Origin: Myxococcales bacterium
GTDB taxonomy: Bacteria > Myxococcota_A > Polyangia > Haliangiales > J016
NCBI GenBank assembly: GCA_014238595.1
Contig: JABAAV010000088.1
Span: 1-5,851 of the forward strand
Reading direction: 5' to 3'
DNA: 5,851 bases
In this document: positions 1 through 5,851 of the stretch, one piece after another
Position numbering within the stretch: the first letter of the stretch is position 1
Layout of the letters: the number at the start of each line of letters is the position of its first letter
Translations under genes and position numbers: made by a program
Notes under the pieces: generated by a model
The model's input: the letters and a program-made list of their open reading frames with translations, nothing else
Told to the model about the DNA's origin: nothing
Databases searched by the model: none

Positions 1-153
1 CGTGATGACGGTGTAGGCCCCTGACCTTAACCTATTTAGACTGCTTTCTGTTGCGTCGCCAACCCAAACTTTTTCCTCTGCGCGGCCAACTTTTTTCTCG
101 CCACAACCAACAACGAAACAAAGACATAAGACAAGCAATAAGAACCTAAACAT
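1..153 (-). CDS. Putative lipoprotein, 5' part only (runs off the left edge)
   Basis: An open frame of 51 codons starts with ATG at 153 and stays open to the window edge, so the C-terminal part is missing. The N-terminus is a textbook lipoprotein signal: a short n-region with Arg3, a hydrophobic core at about residues 5-14, and the lipobox V14-V15-G16-C17. Cys17 is the expected lipidation site. The mature protein would begin CGEKKVGRAEEKVW, with Gly at +2, which does not match the Asp inner-membrane retention signal, so outer-membrane sorting is plausible. I do not recognise the family from the roughly 35 mature residues. It is not LptE-like, although lptE often precedes holA, and it points away from holA. 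No Shine-Dalgarno lies ahead of the ATG. Instead a TTGAAT-N17-TATAAT promoter ends 6 bases before it, which suggests a leaderless message. The signal peptide makes coding likely; the function is unknown. Confidence 0.72.
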   Translation of the reverse strand, partial: MFRFLLLVLCLCFVVGCGEKKVGRAEEKVWVGDATESSLNRLRSGAYTVIT

Positions 154-159
154 AATCAC

Positions 160-188
160 ATTATAATTGATATTAATCTTAAATTCAA
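160..188 (-). promoter_or_regulatory. Sigma-70-type promoter of the lipoprotein gene
   Basis: On the minus strand, TTGAAT (188-183; 4 of 6 to the -35 consensus) is followed after exactly 17 bases by a perfect TATAAT (165-160). Transcription would be expected to start at about 155-151, essentially on the ATG at 153. The boxes are seen directly; activity and start point are inferred, and the region is AT-rich, so chance matches are possible. Confidence 0.55.
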
Positions 189-192
189 ATGA

Positions 193-334
193 TTAATGAT
201 TCCACGAATGCAATACGGTTTCAGACAGAAGCGTCCAGAATGTCGAATCCATGGCTTGCGACATGATCTCTGATATCATTAGATTATCAGACAAGAAAAA
301 TGGTTTTATCAGTTACGATGACTGTTTCATTCAT
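193..334 (-). pseudogene. Possible small frameshifted ORF (about 46 aa if joined)
   Basis: An ATG at 334 sits 5 bases after a strong Shine-Dalgarno (AAGGGAG, 346-340). The frame encodes MNETVIVTDKTIFLV and stops at TGA 289-287. The +1 frame is open through this point and continues DNLMISEIMSQAMDSTFW up to TAA at 195-193. Removing one T from the T5 run (300-296) would join them into one 46-residue protein with no recognisable domain. The start overlaps the stop of another small frame upstream in an ATGA arrangement. Possible readings are a genuine small gene with a base error or mutation, a programmed frameshift, or chance. The frame is too short to judge by coding statistics, and no homologue is known to me. 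Confidence 0.28.
269..291. repeat. 7-bp perfect inverted repeat
   Basis: TCTGATA (269-275) and TATCAGA (285-291) form a perfect 7-bp stem around a 9-base loop. Neither side carries the T-run of an intrinsic terminator in the right orientation. It lies in non-genic sequence between the lipoprotein gene and holA and covers the TGA (289-287) of the small frame starting at 334. Its role is unknown; it could be a weak RNA hairpin or a protein-binding dyad. Confidence 0.4.
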
Positions 335-468
335 AATGACTCCCTTGTTACAGATAACAGCTGTTGTGCATGTGTAGTAATAACAATCAATAAACCCCAA
401 ATTTGTTCTCCGATACCATGATGCTCACGAGCGGTTTTTTGGTACAGTATTGCTATGTTTAAACTCAA
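331..468 (-). CDS. Doubtful small ORF antisense to the holA start (45 aa)
   Basis: This frame is open from a stop inside the holA start region down to TGA at 333-331; the first usable start is TTG at 468, since no ATG or GTG falls in frame. The product would be 45 residues with a mildly hydrophobic centre (QIWGLLIVITTHAQQLL). Its stop overlaps the ATG of the next small frame as ATGA, an arrangement typical of coupled genes. Against it: a rare start codon, no well-placed Shine-Dalgarno, overlap with holA by 14 bases, and a length that AT-rich DNA can leave open by chance. No family is recognised. Confidence 0.18.
   Translation of the reverse strand: MSLNIAILYQKTAREHHGIGEQIWGLLIVITTHAQQLLSVTRESL
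346..365. repeat. Two overlapping dyads (possible operator)
   Basis: AACAGCTGTT (356-365) is a perfect 10-bp palindrome. It shares its left half with a second dyad, TGTTA-CAGA-TAACA (346-359), so the two hairpins exclude each other as RNA. They sit about 90-110 bases upstream of holA on the plus strand and just upstream of the Shine-Dalgarno at 340-346 on the minus strand. The symmetry is seen directly; an operator or RNA-switch role is only a guess. Confidence 0.3.
440..448 (+). promoter_or_regulatory. Possible extended -10 element for holA
   Basis: TG-G-TACAGT (440-448) fits an extended -10 (TGn plus TACAGT, 4 of 6 to TATAAT). It ends 6 bases before the holA ATG, the same distance as the TATAAT of the lipoprotein gene from its ATG. 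No convincing -35 lies 16-18 bases upstream, which extended -10 promoters can tolerate. If used, the holA message would begin at or near its start codon. The support is moderate to weak. Confidence 0.3.
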
Positions 469-1450
469 TAAAACACTTGATCCTATTTATATTTTAGGGT
501 CAAGCGAAACGCTTCTCATAACACGGGCAAGACATGCTATTTGCAATGCCACGTTAAAAGAAGAACAGCGTGCATTCAATGAAGATTGTGTTGATGGAAA
601 AACAACAAGAGCCAAGGAAATTTTATCGTTGGCTCAAACATTGCCTATGATGGCAGACAAACGAATAATCATTATCAGAAACATGTCTTCCATGGCAGCA
701 AGTGAATTAACGTTATTAATCCCTTATATTGAAAACCCAAACACATCGACTGTATTGATTGGCGAGTGTCATAAAATAGATAAGCGGCTTAAATTCTTCT
801 CGAAAGCAGGACGGCTGGGATTCATTTGTGAACTAAATGTTCCACGAGATTTGTCGTCATGGATCAAACAAGAATCAAAACGATATAATATGTCGATTGA
901 CATGCAAGCTGTTTCTCGTTTGCGTGATATTATAGGCAAAGATTTAGGTCGTCTATCAACCTCGTTGGAACAACTTGCGTTATATGCCGGTGACAAGTCA
1001 GTGTCTGTTGATGATGTTGATGATTTAATTGCCAGCACAAGAGAACGCACCGTTTTTGAATTGACTGATGCCATTGGTGCAAAAAATATCACACTTGCTT
1101 TGAATGTGTTGGACAAAATATTACAGCATAAACAAAGTGCTATTGGAACGGTTGCTTTGTTAGCGCGTTACGTCCGTCAACTTCGTTTGGCTCAATCTGT
1201 AGAGAACGAACATCACACCAATGCAACACTAGCTAAACTATTAGGCGTTCCTCCTTTTGCTGTGTCGTCACTAATGCATCAAGCAACCCAATTTCAACCT
1301 CGTGTTTTACAACAAAGTCTAAACGATCTTTTAGAGGCAGATCTTGCATTTAAAGGGCAAAACGATGCCAACAATGTTCTCGGCAAACAACTTGGTGAAA
1401 CTGTCACACTCACTAAACTGGTTGTTGCATTAGCACAATCACCTCATTAG
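455..1450 (+). CDS. holA: DNA polymerase III subunit delta
   Basis: HolA is the delta subunit of the DnaX clamp-loader complex; it opens the beta sliding clamp for loading onto primed DNA. The 331-residue protein has the usual family length. The N-terminal part begins DPIYILGSSETLL (a degenerate P-loop-like region). It continues through SLAQTLPMMADKRIIIIRN (about residues 58-76), the segment that in this family carries the beta-binding hydrophobic wedge; here it reads Leu-Pro-Met-Met. Then come WIKQESK (136-142), IIGKDLGRLSTSLEQLALYAG (159-179) and RTVFELTDAIG (198-208), typical of the middle domain, and a C-terminal helical collar ending with ADLAFKGQN. The ATG at 455 is the natural family start, but no Shine-Dalgarno precedes it. 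The common upstream partner lptE is missing; rpsT follows convergently after a 90-base gap without a clear terminator. Identification rests on the overall pattern and is secure. Confidence 0.93.
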   Translation: MFKLNKTLDPIYILGSSETLLITRARHAICNATLKEEQRAFNEDCVDGKTTRAKEILSLAQTLPMMADKRIIIIRNMSSMAASELTLLIPYIENPNTSTVLIGECHKIDKRLKFFSKAGRLGFICELNVPRDLSSWIKQESKRYNMSIDMQAVSRLRDIIGKDLGRLSTSLEQLALYAGDKSVSVDDVDDLIASTRERTVFELTDAIGAKNITLALNVLDKILQHKQSAIGTVALLARYVRQLRLAQSVENEHHTNATLAKLLGVPPFAVSSLMHQATQFQPRVLQQSLNDLLEADLAFKGQNDANNVLGKQLGETVTLTKLVVALAQSPH

Positions 1451-1540
1451 GACATGGGTCGTCTTGCACGATGATCATTGTCACGAGGGATTGCCAAAGC
1501 TGCAATACACGATAGGTCGAGCACCCTTGGACCAGAACAA

Positions 1541-1798
1541 TTATGTTGTCTTTTTACGATTGCGTGTCAGACGTGAGATAAGCCGTGAGCCTGTTTTTCT
1601 TTTAAGAACACCTTTGCTTACAGCACGATCGATGGTGTGAACCGCAAATAAAACAATATCCTTGGAAGGTGTATCAGAGGCAATGCTAGCCCGTGCTTCT
1701 TTTAAGGCCGTACGCATCCGACCTACAATTAATCGATTTCGAATACGACGAGATTCTTGCTGTCTATCACGTTTTTTTGCTGATTTGGTGTTTGCCAT
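1541..1798 (-). CDS. rpsT: 30S ribosomal protein S20
   Basis: S20 is a primary 16S rRNA-binding protein of the small subunit, sitting at the bottom of the 30S body and needed for assembly. The 85-residue product has the family length and the diagnostic start MANTKSAKKRDRQQESRR, followed by a basic helical bundle and the motif TIDRAVSKGVLKRKTGSR near residues 55-72. It is highly basic throughout. The C-terminal helix reads GSRLISRLTRNRKK, somewhat unlike the more usual AARKKSRL. The ATG has a good Shine-Dalgarno 8 bases upstream and a promoter with a perfect -35 box, so it is very probably transcribed alone. It is convergent with holA and divergent from phoH. The identification is secure. Confidence 0.96.
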   Translation of the reverse strand: MANTKSAKKRDRQQESRRIRNRLIVGRMRTALKEARASIASDTPSKDIVLFAVHTIDRAVSKGVLKRKTGSRLISRLTRNRKKTT

Positions 1799-1806
1799 AA
1801 CATTAG

Positions 1807-1814
1807 TCCTCTTT
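1807..1814 (-). promoter_or_regulatory. Ribosome binding site of rpsT
   Basis: AAAGAGGA on the minus strand, 8 bases ahead of the ATG at 1798, is the clearest Shine-Dalgarno of any firm gene in the window and confirms the rpsT start. It contrasts with holA, phoH, thiE and mtaB, which show little or none. Confidence 0.75.
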
Positions 1815-1827
1815 GAGAGATGTGCGG

Positions 1828-1857
1828 CTTCTAACTTGTTTTGAGCATATTTGTCAA
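1828..1857 (-). promoter_or_regulatory. Sigma-70 promoter of rpsT
   Basis: A perfect -35 TTGACA (1857-1852) is followed after 18 bases by TAGAAG (1833-1828; 4 of 6 to TATAAT). Transcription would start near 1821, giving an untranslated leader of about 22 bases that contains the Shine-Dalgarno. Boxes and spacing are seen; use as a promoter is inferred from its position ahead of a strongly expressed ribosomal protein gene. Confidence 0.6.
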
Positions 1858-1937
1858 GAACAAAACGATCGAAGCTCCAGTGATTCTAGATCAATGGCTT
1901 CAATTCATTTAATCTGTGATAAGTTAGAACCTAAGAA

Positions 1938-2921
1938 ATGTTATCCTCACAACCCAAAACAACCCAAACAGGACACAGTGCTAAACTCGTGTTTGATGAT
2001 GTTGATACATTTGGGAGCCTGTGTGGCCCCTGCAATGCGACACTAAATCGTATTGAAAAGGATTCAAATGTATCCTTGCATGTACGTGGACTTGAAGTAA
2101 CCGTTGAAGGAGATGTTGATACTGTTGCCATTGCCAGCCGTGCGATTGAACAAGTCTATGCTTTGGTTCGTCGCGGTGTTGTTTTGACTGACGATGATAT
2201 CAGTCGTGCTATTGTGGCGTTAAAATCCGATATCAACACCGATTTAGGTGCTGTTTTTTCCGATGTTGTTATGTCGCCACAAAATGGAGTGCCTATCACA
2301 GCGAAAGGTATCGCACAGAAAAACTATGTCAATGCCGTAAAAAACAGTGACATCGTTTTTGCTATTGGCCCTGCAGGTACTGGCAAAACATACCTTGCTG
2401 TTGCTATGGCAGCAAAAGCCTTTATGGATCATCAAGTGAAACGGATTATCTTGACAAGACCCGCGGTAGAAGCAGGGGAGCGATTGGGTTTTTTGCCAGG
2501 AACCATGGAAGACAAAGTCAATCCATATCTTAAACCTCTTTACGATGCACTTCATGATATGATGGATGATGAGCGCGTTCATCGACTTGTTGAAAAAAGC
2601 ATTATCGAAGTCGCACCTTTGGCTTTCATGCGTGGTCGCACATTAAATGATGCATTTGTGATTTTTGATGAAGCACAAAATGCAACTTCTGAACAAATGA
2701 AAATGTTTTTAACAAGACTCGGAAAAAATTCTAAAGCTGTCGTCAATGGAGATGTGACTCAAACCGATTTGCCGACAGGAGTTCGATCAGGTTTATGCGA
2801 AGCACAAGACATATTGAAACATGTTAAAGGTATTTCAATATGTTTGTTAGACTCAATTGATGTTGTTAGGCATCCTTTAGTGCGTGACATTGTTGATGCA
2901 TACAAAAAATCAGGTCACTAA
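1938..2921 (+). CDS. ybeZ: PhoH-like ATPase (YbeZ family)
   Basis: A PhoH-family P-loop ATPase, 327 residues, the usual length. An N-terminal KH-like region (about 15-80) precedes the ATPase core. The core carries Walker A GPAGTGKT (144-151), the family signature RPAVEAGERLGFLPGTMEDK (174-193), Walker B AFVIFDEAQN (239-248) with D244-E245, the sensor-like NGDVTQTDLP (270-279), and the C-terminal RHPLVRDIVDAY. PhoH/YbeZ proteins are thought to act with the RNase-like YbeY in ribosome and RNA metabolism, possibly as an RNA helicase; the exact reaction is not settled. Here ybeY follows with a one-base overlap (TAATG), so the two are surely co-transcribed and translationally coupled. An in-frame TAA just upstream of the ATG fixes it as the earliest start, though no real Shine-Dalgarno is visible. 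In proteobacteria miaB often precedes this pair; here it does not. Confidence 0.93.
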   Translation: MLSSQPKTTQTGHSAKLVFDDVDTFGSLCGPCNATLNRIEKDSNVSLHVRGLEVTVEGDVDTVAIASRAIEQVYALVRRGVVLTDDDISRAIVALKSDINTDLGAVFSDVVMSPQNGVPITAKGIAQKNYVNAVKNSDIVFAIGPAGTGKTYLAVAMAAKAFMDHQVKRIILTRPAVEAGERLGFLPGTMEDKVNPYLKPLYDALHDMMDDERVHRLVEKSIIEVAPLAFMRGRTLNDAFVIFDEAQNATSEQMKMFLTRLGKNSKAVVNGDVTQTDLPTGVRSGLCEAQDILKHVKGISICLLDSIDVVRHPLVRDIVDAYKKSGH

Positions 2922-3385
2922 TGGTTTCTGTTATTATTGACCCATCGATACGATCATTTTTAGATGCGGCACAAAAGAAGAAACTTCGCAAAGAACTTCG
3001 TCGCATGATTATTTCTGCAAGCCGTCTTGATTTTGATAATAAAGATCTTGAAGTCACTTTTTGTTTGACCAATGATCAGAAAATACAAAAGCTCAACAGC
3101 ACATATCGTAACAAAGAACAATCGACCGACGTACTTGCCTTTGCTGTAAATGAAACAACGCAATTTCATCCGACCATCTTAGGTGATGTGATTGTTTCGT
3201 TGGAAACCGCAGATAGACAGCGTAAACAAAGCCTGTATGATGAAATAATGTTTTTGGCGGCGCATGGGTTTTGTCATTTGTTGGGCTATGATCACAATAC
3301 AGACCACGAAGAAACAGAAATGAATCAACGTGCAGCGAATCTTCTCATTCAAGCTCAAGGCAATGGTGTGATTTTACCTGCCTAA
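2921..3385 (+). CDS. ybeY: Endoribonuclease / rRNA maturation factor YbeY
   Basis: YbeY (UPF0054) is a metal-dependent endoribonuclease needed for 16S rRNA 3'-end maturation and 70S quality control. The 154-residue product carries the zinc motif HGFCHLLGYDH, with the three ligands His115, His119 and His125. It also has the conserved LNSTYRNKEQSTDVLAF (58-74) and LGDV (87-90) segments. Length and motif order are typical. Its ATG shares one base with the phoH stop, with a short AGG 6 bases upstream, so expression depends on coupling to phoH. Its TAA overlaps the mtaB stop from the opposite strand by 4 bases, leaving no intergenic room for a terminator. The identification is secure. Confidence 0.96.
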   Translation: MVSVIIDPSIRSFLDAAQKKKLRKELRRMIISASRLDFDNKDLEVTFCLTNDQKIQKLNSTYRNKEQSTDVLAFAVNETTQFHPTILGDVIVSLETADRQRKQSLYDEIMFLAAHGFCHLLGYDHNTDHEETEMNQRAANLLIQAQGNGVILPA

Positions 3386-4704
3386 ACAACGACAGGAAGC
3401 ACTTTGGTGGCTGATTTTGTTTTGGGTTGAGATGGAATTTCTCCCCAAAGCACTCCATCAGAGGTTCGATCAATCAAGACAGGTGTCACACAACCTGAAA
3501 GGTCATGATCATGCGTCGTTTTTGTTTTGATATAATTTTCTGTATAGCCCATCCAGATACGAGTTTCATTTTCTATATACGATGATTCCCAAAGCACATT
3601 AGCCATGGTTCCAACAGATTTGCCAGCATGTGTTTTTTTGTGTTCATCGGCAAGGCAATGCAGTTCTTGACTACGTAAGCGTGCGATGTCTTTGGGTACC
3701 CGTTCAGGCATCGATGCTGCTCTTGTATGTTCTCGTGGAGAATAGGTGAAGATATGAATATGTCCGAACTGCATAGTCGATATGAAATCTGTGGTTTCTT
3801 TCCATTCATCCTTTGTTTCACCAGGAAAACCAACAATGATGTCAGTGGTCACTGTTAAATTAGGAATGGCAGATCGTGCAGATTGAACCAACGAAGAAAA
3901 AGAATCGGTATGACAGCGGCGTGCCATGCGTTTGAGTACGGTGTTGCTTCCACTTTGTAACGGCAAATGTAAATGCGGCATCAACCGAGGAGATTTCCAA
4001 AGTTTCCACATATGTTGAGGTAAGTTCCAAGGTTCCAATGATGAAAGACGGATGCGTGGAATGGATGTTTTTTCGAGAAGTGTGTCGACCAGACAATACA
4101 AATCGGTGTTGATATCAGATCCATAACCACCCAGATGTACACCTGTGAGTACGGCTTCTTGATACCCTTGATCAAAAAGACGATTAATATCATAGACAAT
4201 GGCTTCGATAGATCGACTGCGTTCATCGCCACGCGCTGTAGTCACAATACAATAACTGCATTGATGGCGACATCCATCTTGTACTTTAATGAATGCACGT
4301 GTTTTAGCAGCACGATACAGTGTGGCTGTATTATCTTCGTTGGCAACAGCCATTTGTGGCATTGATGTCGGATCAATGGTTTGAGTAACAATCTCGACAA
4401 GATTATCTTTGTCTTGATTGCTGATAATCAAATCGATATCATCAAGCAATTCTTTTTTTTCAATTTCAGTGTAGCATCCTGTAACAACCATTTTTGCTTC
4501 AGGATTATGGCGATGAATACGTCGTAATAATTGTTTGGATTTACGAGTTGCTTCTTTAGTGACGCCACAGGTGTTTAAAACAACAACATGGGCATTATCG
4601 GGTGTTTTAACGATATGATGTCCTGTTTTACGAAAACTTTGATCCCAAGACAGAATTTCAGCTTCATTGAGACGACATCCGAGTGTGTTTAGATAAACAT
4701 TCAT
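3382..4704 (-). CDS. mtaB: tRNA t6A37 C2-methylthiotransferase MtaB
   Basis: MtaB is a radical-SAM methylthiotransferase that converts t6A37 to ms2t6A37 in tRNAs reading ANN codons, stabilising codon pairing. The 440-residue protein shows the full architecture. The N-terminal UPF0004 domain has cluster cysteines C10 (TLGCRLNE), C46 (NTCGVT) and C77 (VTGCY). The radical-SAM motif is C145-x3-C149-x2-C152 (DGCRHQCSYC), followed by TARGDERSRS, then RLSSLEPWNLP and HLHLPLQSG. DIIVGFPGET (288-297) and FTYSPREHTRA follow, with a C-terminal TRAM-like region (about 360-422). The early TLGCRLNE element marks MtaB rather than MiaB or RimO. The ATG is the family-like start but lies only 8 bases after the tRNA-Thr 3' end, with no Shine-Dalgarno. 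It is in frame with thiE, separated by that gene's TAG and 12 codons. A minor oddity is Thr155 where a Pro is common. Confidence 0.93.
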   Translation of the reverse strand: MNVYLNTLGCRLNEAEILSWDQSFRKTGHHIVKTPDNAHVVVLNTCGVTKEATRKSKQLLRRIHRHNPEAKMVVTGCYTEIEKKELLDDIDLIISNQDKDNLVEIVTQTIDPTSMPQMAVANEDNTATLYRAAKTRAFIKVQDGCRHQCSYCIVTTARGDERSRSIEAIVYDINRLFDQGYQEAVLTGVHLGGYGSDINTDLYCLVDTLLEKTSIPRIRLSSLEPWNLPQHMWKLWKSPRLMPHLHLPLQSGSNTVLKRMARRCHTDSFSSLVQSARSAIPNLTVTTDIIVGFPGETKDEWKETTDFISTMQFGHIHIFTYSPREHTRAASMPERVPKDIARLRSQELHCLADEHKKTHAGKSVGTMANVLWESSYIENETRIWMGYTENYIKTKTTHDHDLSGCVTPVLIDRTSDGVLWGEIPSQPKTKSATKVLPVVV

Positions 4705-4712
4705 TGCGATTG

Positions 4713-5467
<755 letters not shown>

Positions 5468-5475
<8 letters not shown>

Positions 5476-5851
5476 GAATAGTCGCCGTAAGTGGCGATGA
5501 TGCCGAGGCATATAATTTAGCTTGCATTCGTCCTGCAAGAAATGCTTTACGTCCTGCTGATACAGCTTCACGCATAGCATGTGCCATCAACACAGAATCT
5601 TTTGCAGCGGCAATGCCCGTGTTCATTAAAACAGCGGTACAACCAAGCTCCAAAGCAATGGCAGCATCAGATGCTGTACCGACACCTGCATCAACGATCA
5701 CAGGTATTGTAGCATTTTCAAGAATGAGTCGAATGGTATGTGGATTACAGATGCCCAAGCCTGACCCGATAGGTGCTGCCAATGGCATCACAGCGGCACA
5801 TCCAATATCTTCTAACTTCTGGCAGGTCACGGGGTTATCCGAGCAATAAGG
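5468..5851 (-). CDS. thiG: Thiazole synthase ThiG (C-terminal part)
   Basis: ThiG forms thiazole phosphate from deoxyxylulose 5-phosphate, dehydroglycine and ThiS thiocarboxylate. Only the last 127 residues are in the window; the frame is open at the right edge (PYCSDNPVTC...), so the true start lies outside. The GTG at 5830 is internal. Conserved blocks are AAVMPLAAPIGSGLGICNP, IPVIVDAGVGTASDAA (phosphate-binding strand and loop), GCTAVLMNTGIAAAKD, and the near-terminal YASASSPLTA. It ends with TAA at 5470-5468, overlapping the thiE start by 8 bases, which marks a thi operon read right to left; thiS or thiO may lie beyond the edge. The identification is secure. Confidence 0.94.

Noticed and set aside
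208..273. 21-residue plus-strand ORF in the gap left of holA
   Set aside because: Very short, no Shine-Dalgarno, no recognisable sequence; expected by chance.
769..1116. 115-codon frame on the minus strand inside holA
   Set aside because: Fully antisense to a secure gene, no family features and no ribosome binding site; a shadow frame.
1451..1540. Search for a terminator or small RNA between holA and rpsT
   Set aside because: Only weak stems were seen (ATTGC/GCAAT near 1490-1506; ACAA/TTGT near 1538-1550, the latter before a T5 run but with a 4-bp A/T-rich stem). Not enough to call.
1813..2046. 77-codon plus-strand frame across the rpsT-phoH gap
   Set aside because: It overlaps the start of phoH in another frame, lacks a ribosome binding site and covers the rpsT promoter; no protein features.
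2244..2582. 112-codon minus-strand frame inside phoH
   Set aside because: Antisense to the conserved Walker region of phoH; the codon pattern belongs to phoH.
5476..5580. 35-codon N-terminal extension of thiE starting at 5580
   Set aside because: It lies wholly inside thiG in another frame and the ThiE family starts at the ATG at 5475.
5613..5849. 78-codon plus-strand frame opposite thiG
   Set aside because: Antisense to conserved thiG motifs; a shadow frame.

Overview
The window is a gene-dense stretch of housekeeping genes from a moderately AT-rich bacterium (about 40% GC by eye). A lipoprotein signal peptide at the left edge and proteobacterial-type HolA, YbeY and PhoH/YbeZ proteins point to a Gram-negative host. 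The neighbourhood of holA and rpsT, and a ThiE with the LINGR...DGVHLPQ style, loosely recall deltaproteobacterial-type genomes. I could not fix the lineage from the sequence alone, and the usual lptE gene upstream of holA is absent.

Layout, left to right: (1) the 5' part of an unrecognised lipoprotein gene on the minus strand, running off the left edge (1-153), with a good promoter touching its start codon. (2) A roughly 300-base stretch with two doubtful overlapping small minus-strand reading frames, one apparently frameshifted, and several inverted repeats. (3) holA (DNA polymerase III delta, +). (4) rpsT (ribosomal protein S20, -), convergent with holA and with a recognisable promoter and Shine-Dalgarno. 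(5) phoH/ybeZ and ybeY (+), a one-base-overlap pair for RNA metabolism and 16S rRNA maturation. (6) On the minus strand, read right to left: thiG (partial) - thiE - tRNA-Thr(CGU) - mtaB, a tightly packed unit that ends tail-to-tail with ybeY, the stop codons overlapping by 4 bases.

Functionally the window joins replication (clamp loader delta), translation (S20, YbeY, PhoH, a threonine tRNA, the tRNA thiomethylase MtaB) and thiamine synthesis (thiazole synthase ThiG and thiamine-phosphate synthase ThiE).

The most interesting place is the thiE/tRNA-Thr/mtaB junction. The only in-frame stop of thiE lies inside the tRNA, and mtaB starts 8 bases after the tRNA's 3' end with no ribosome binding site. 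The tRNA also carries U36-A37, the signature of the t6A tRNAs on which MtaB acts. If the genes share a transcript, tRNA processing would remove the thiE stop and give mtaB an almost leaderless message. I see no mobile element, CRISPR array, phage gene or clear multi-gene novel system; most of the window is ordinary core genome.
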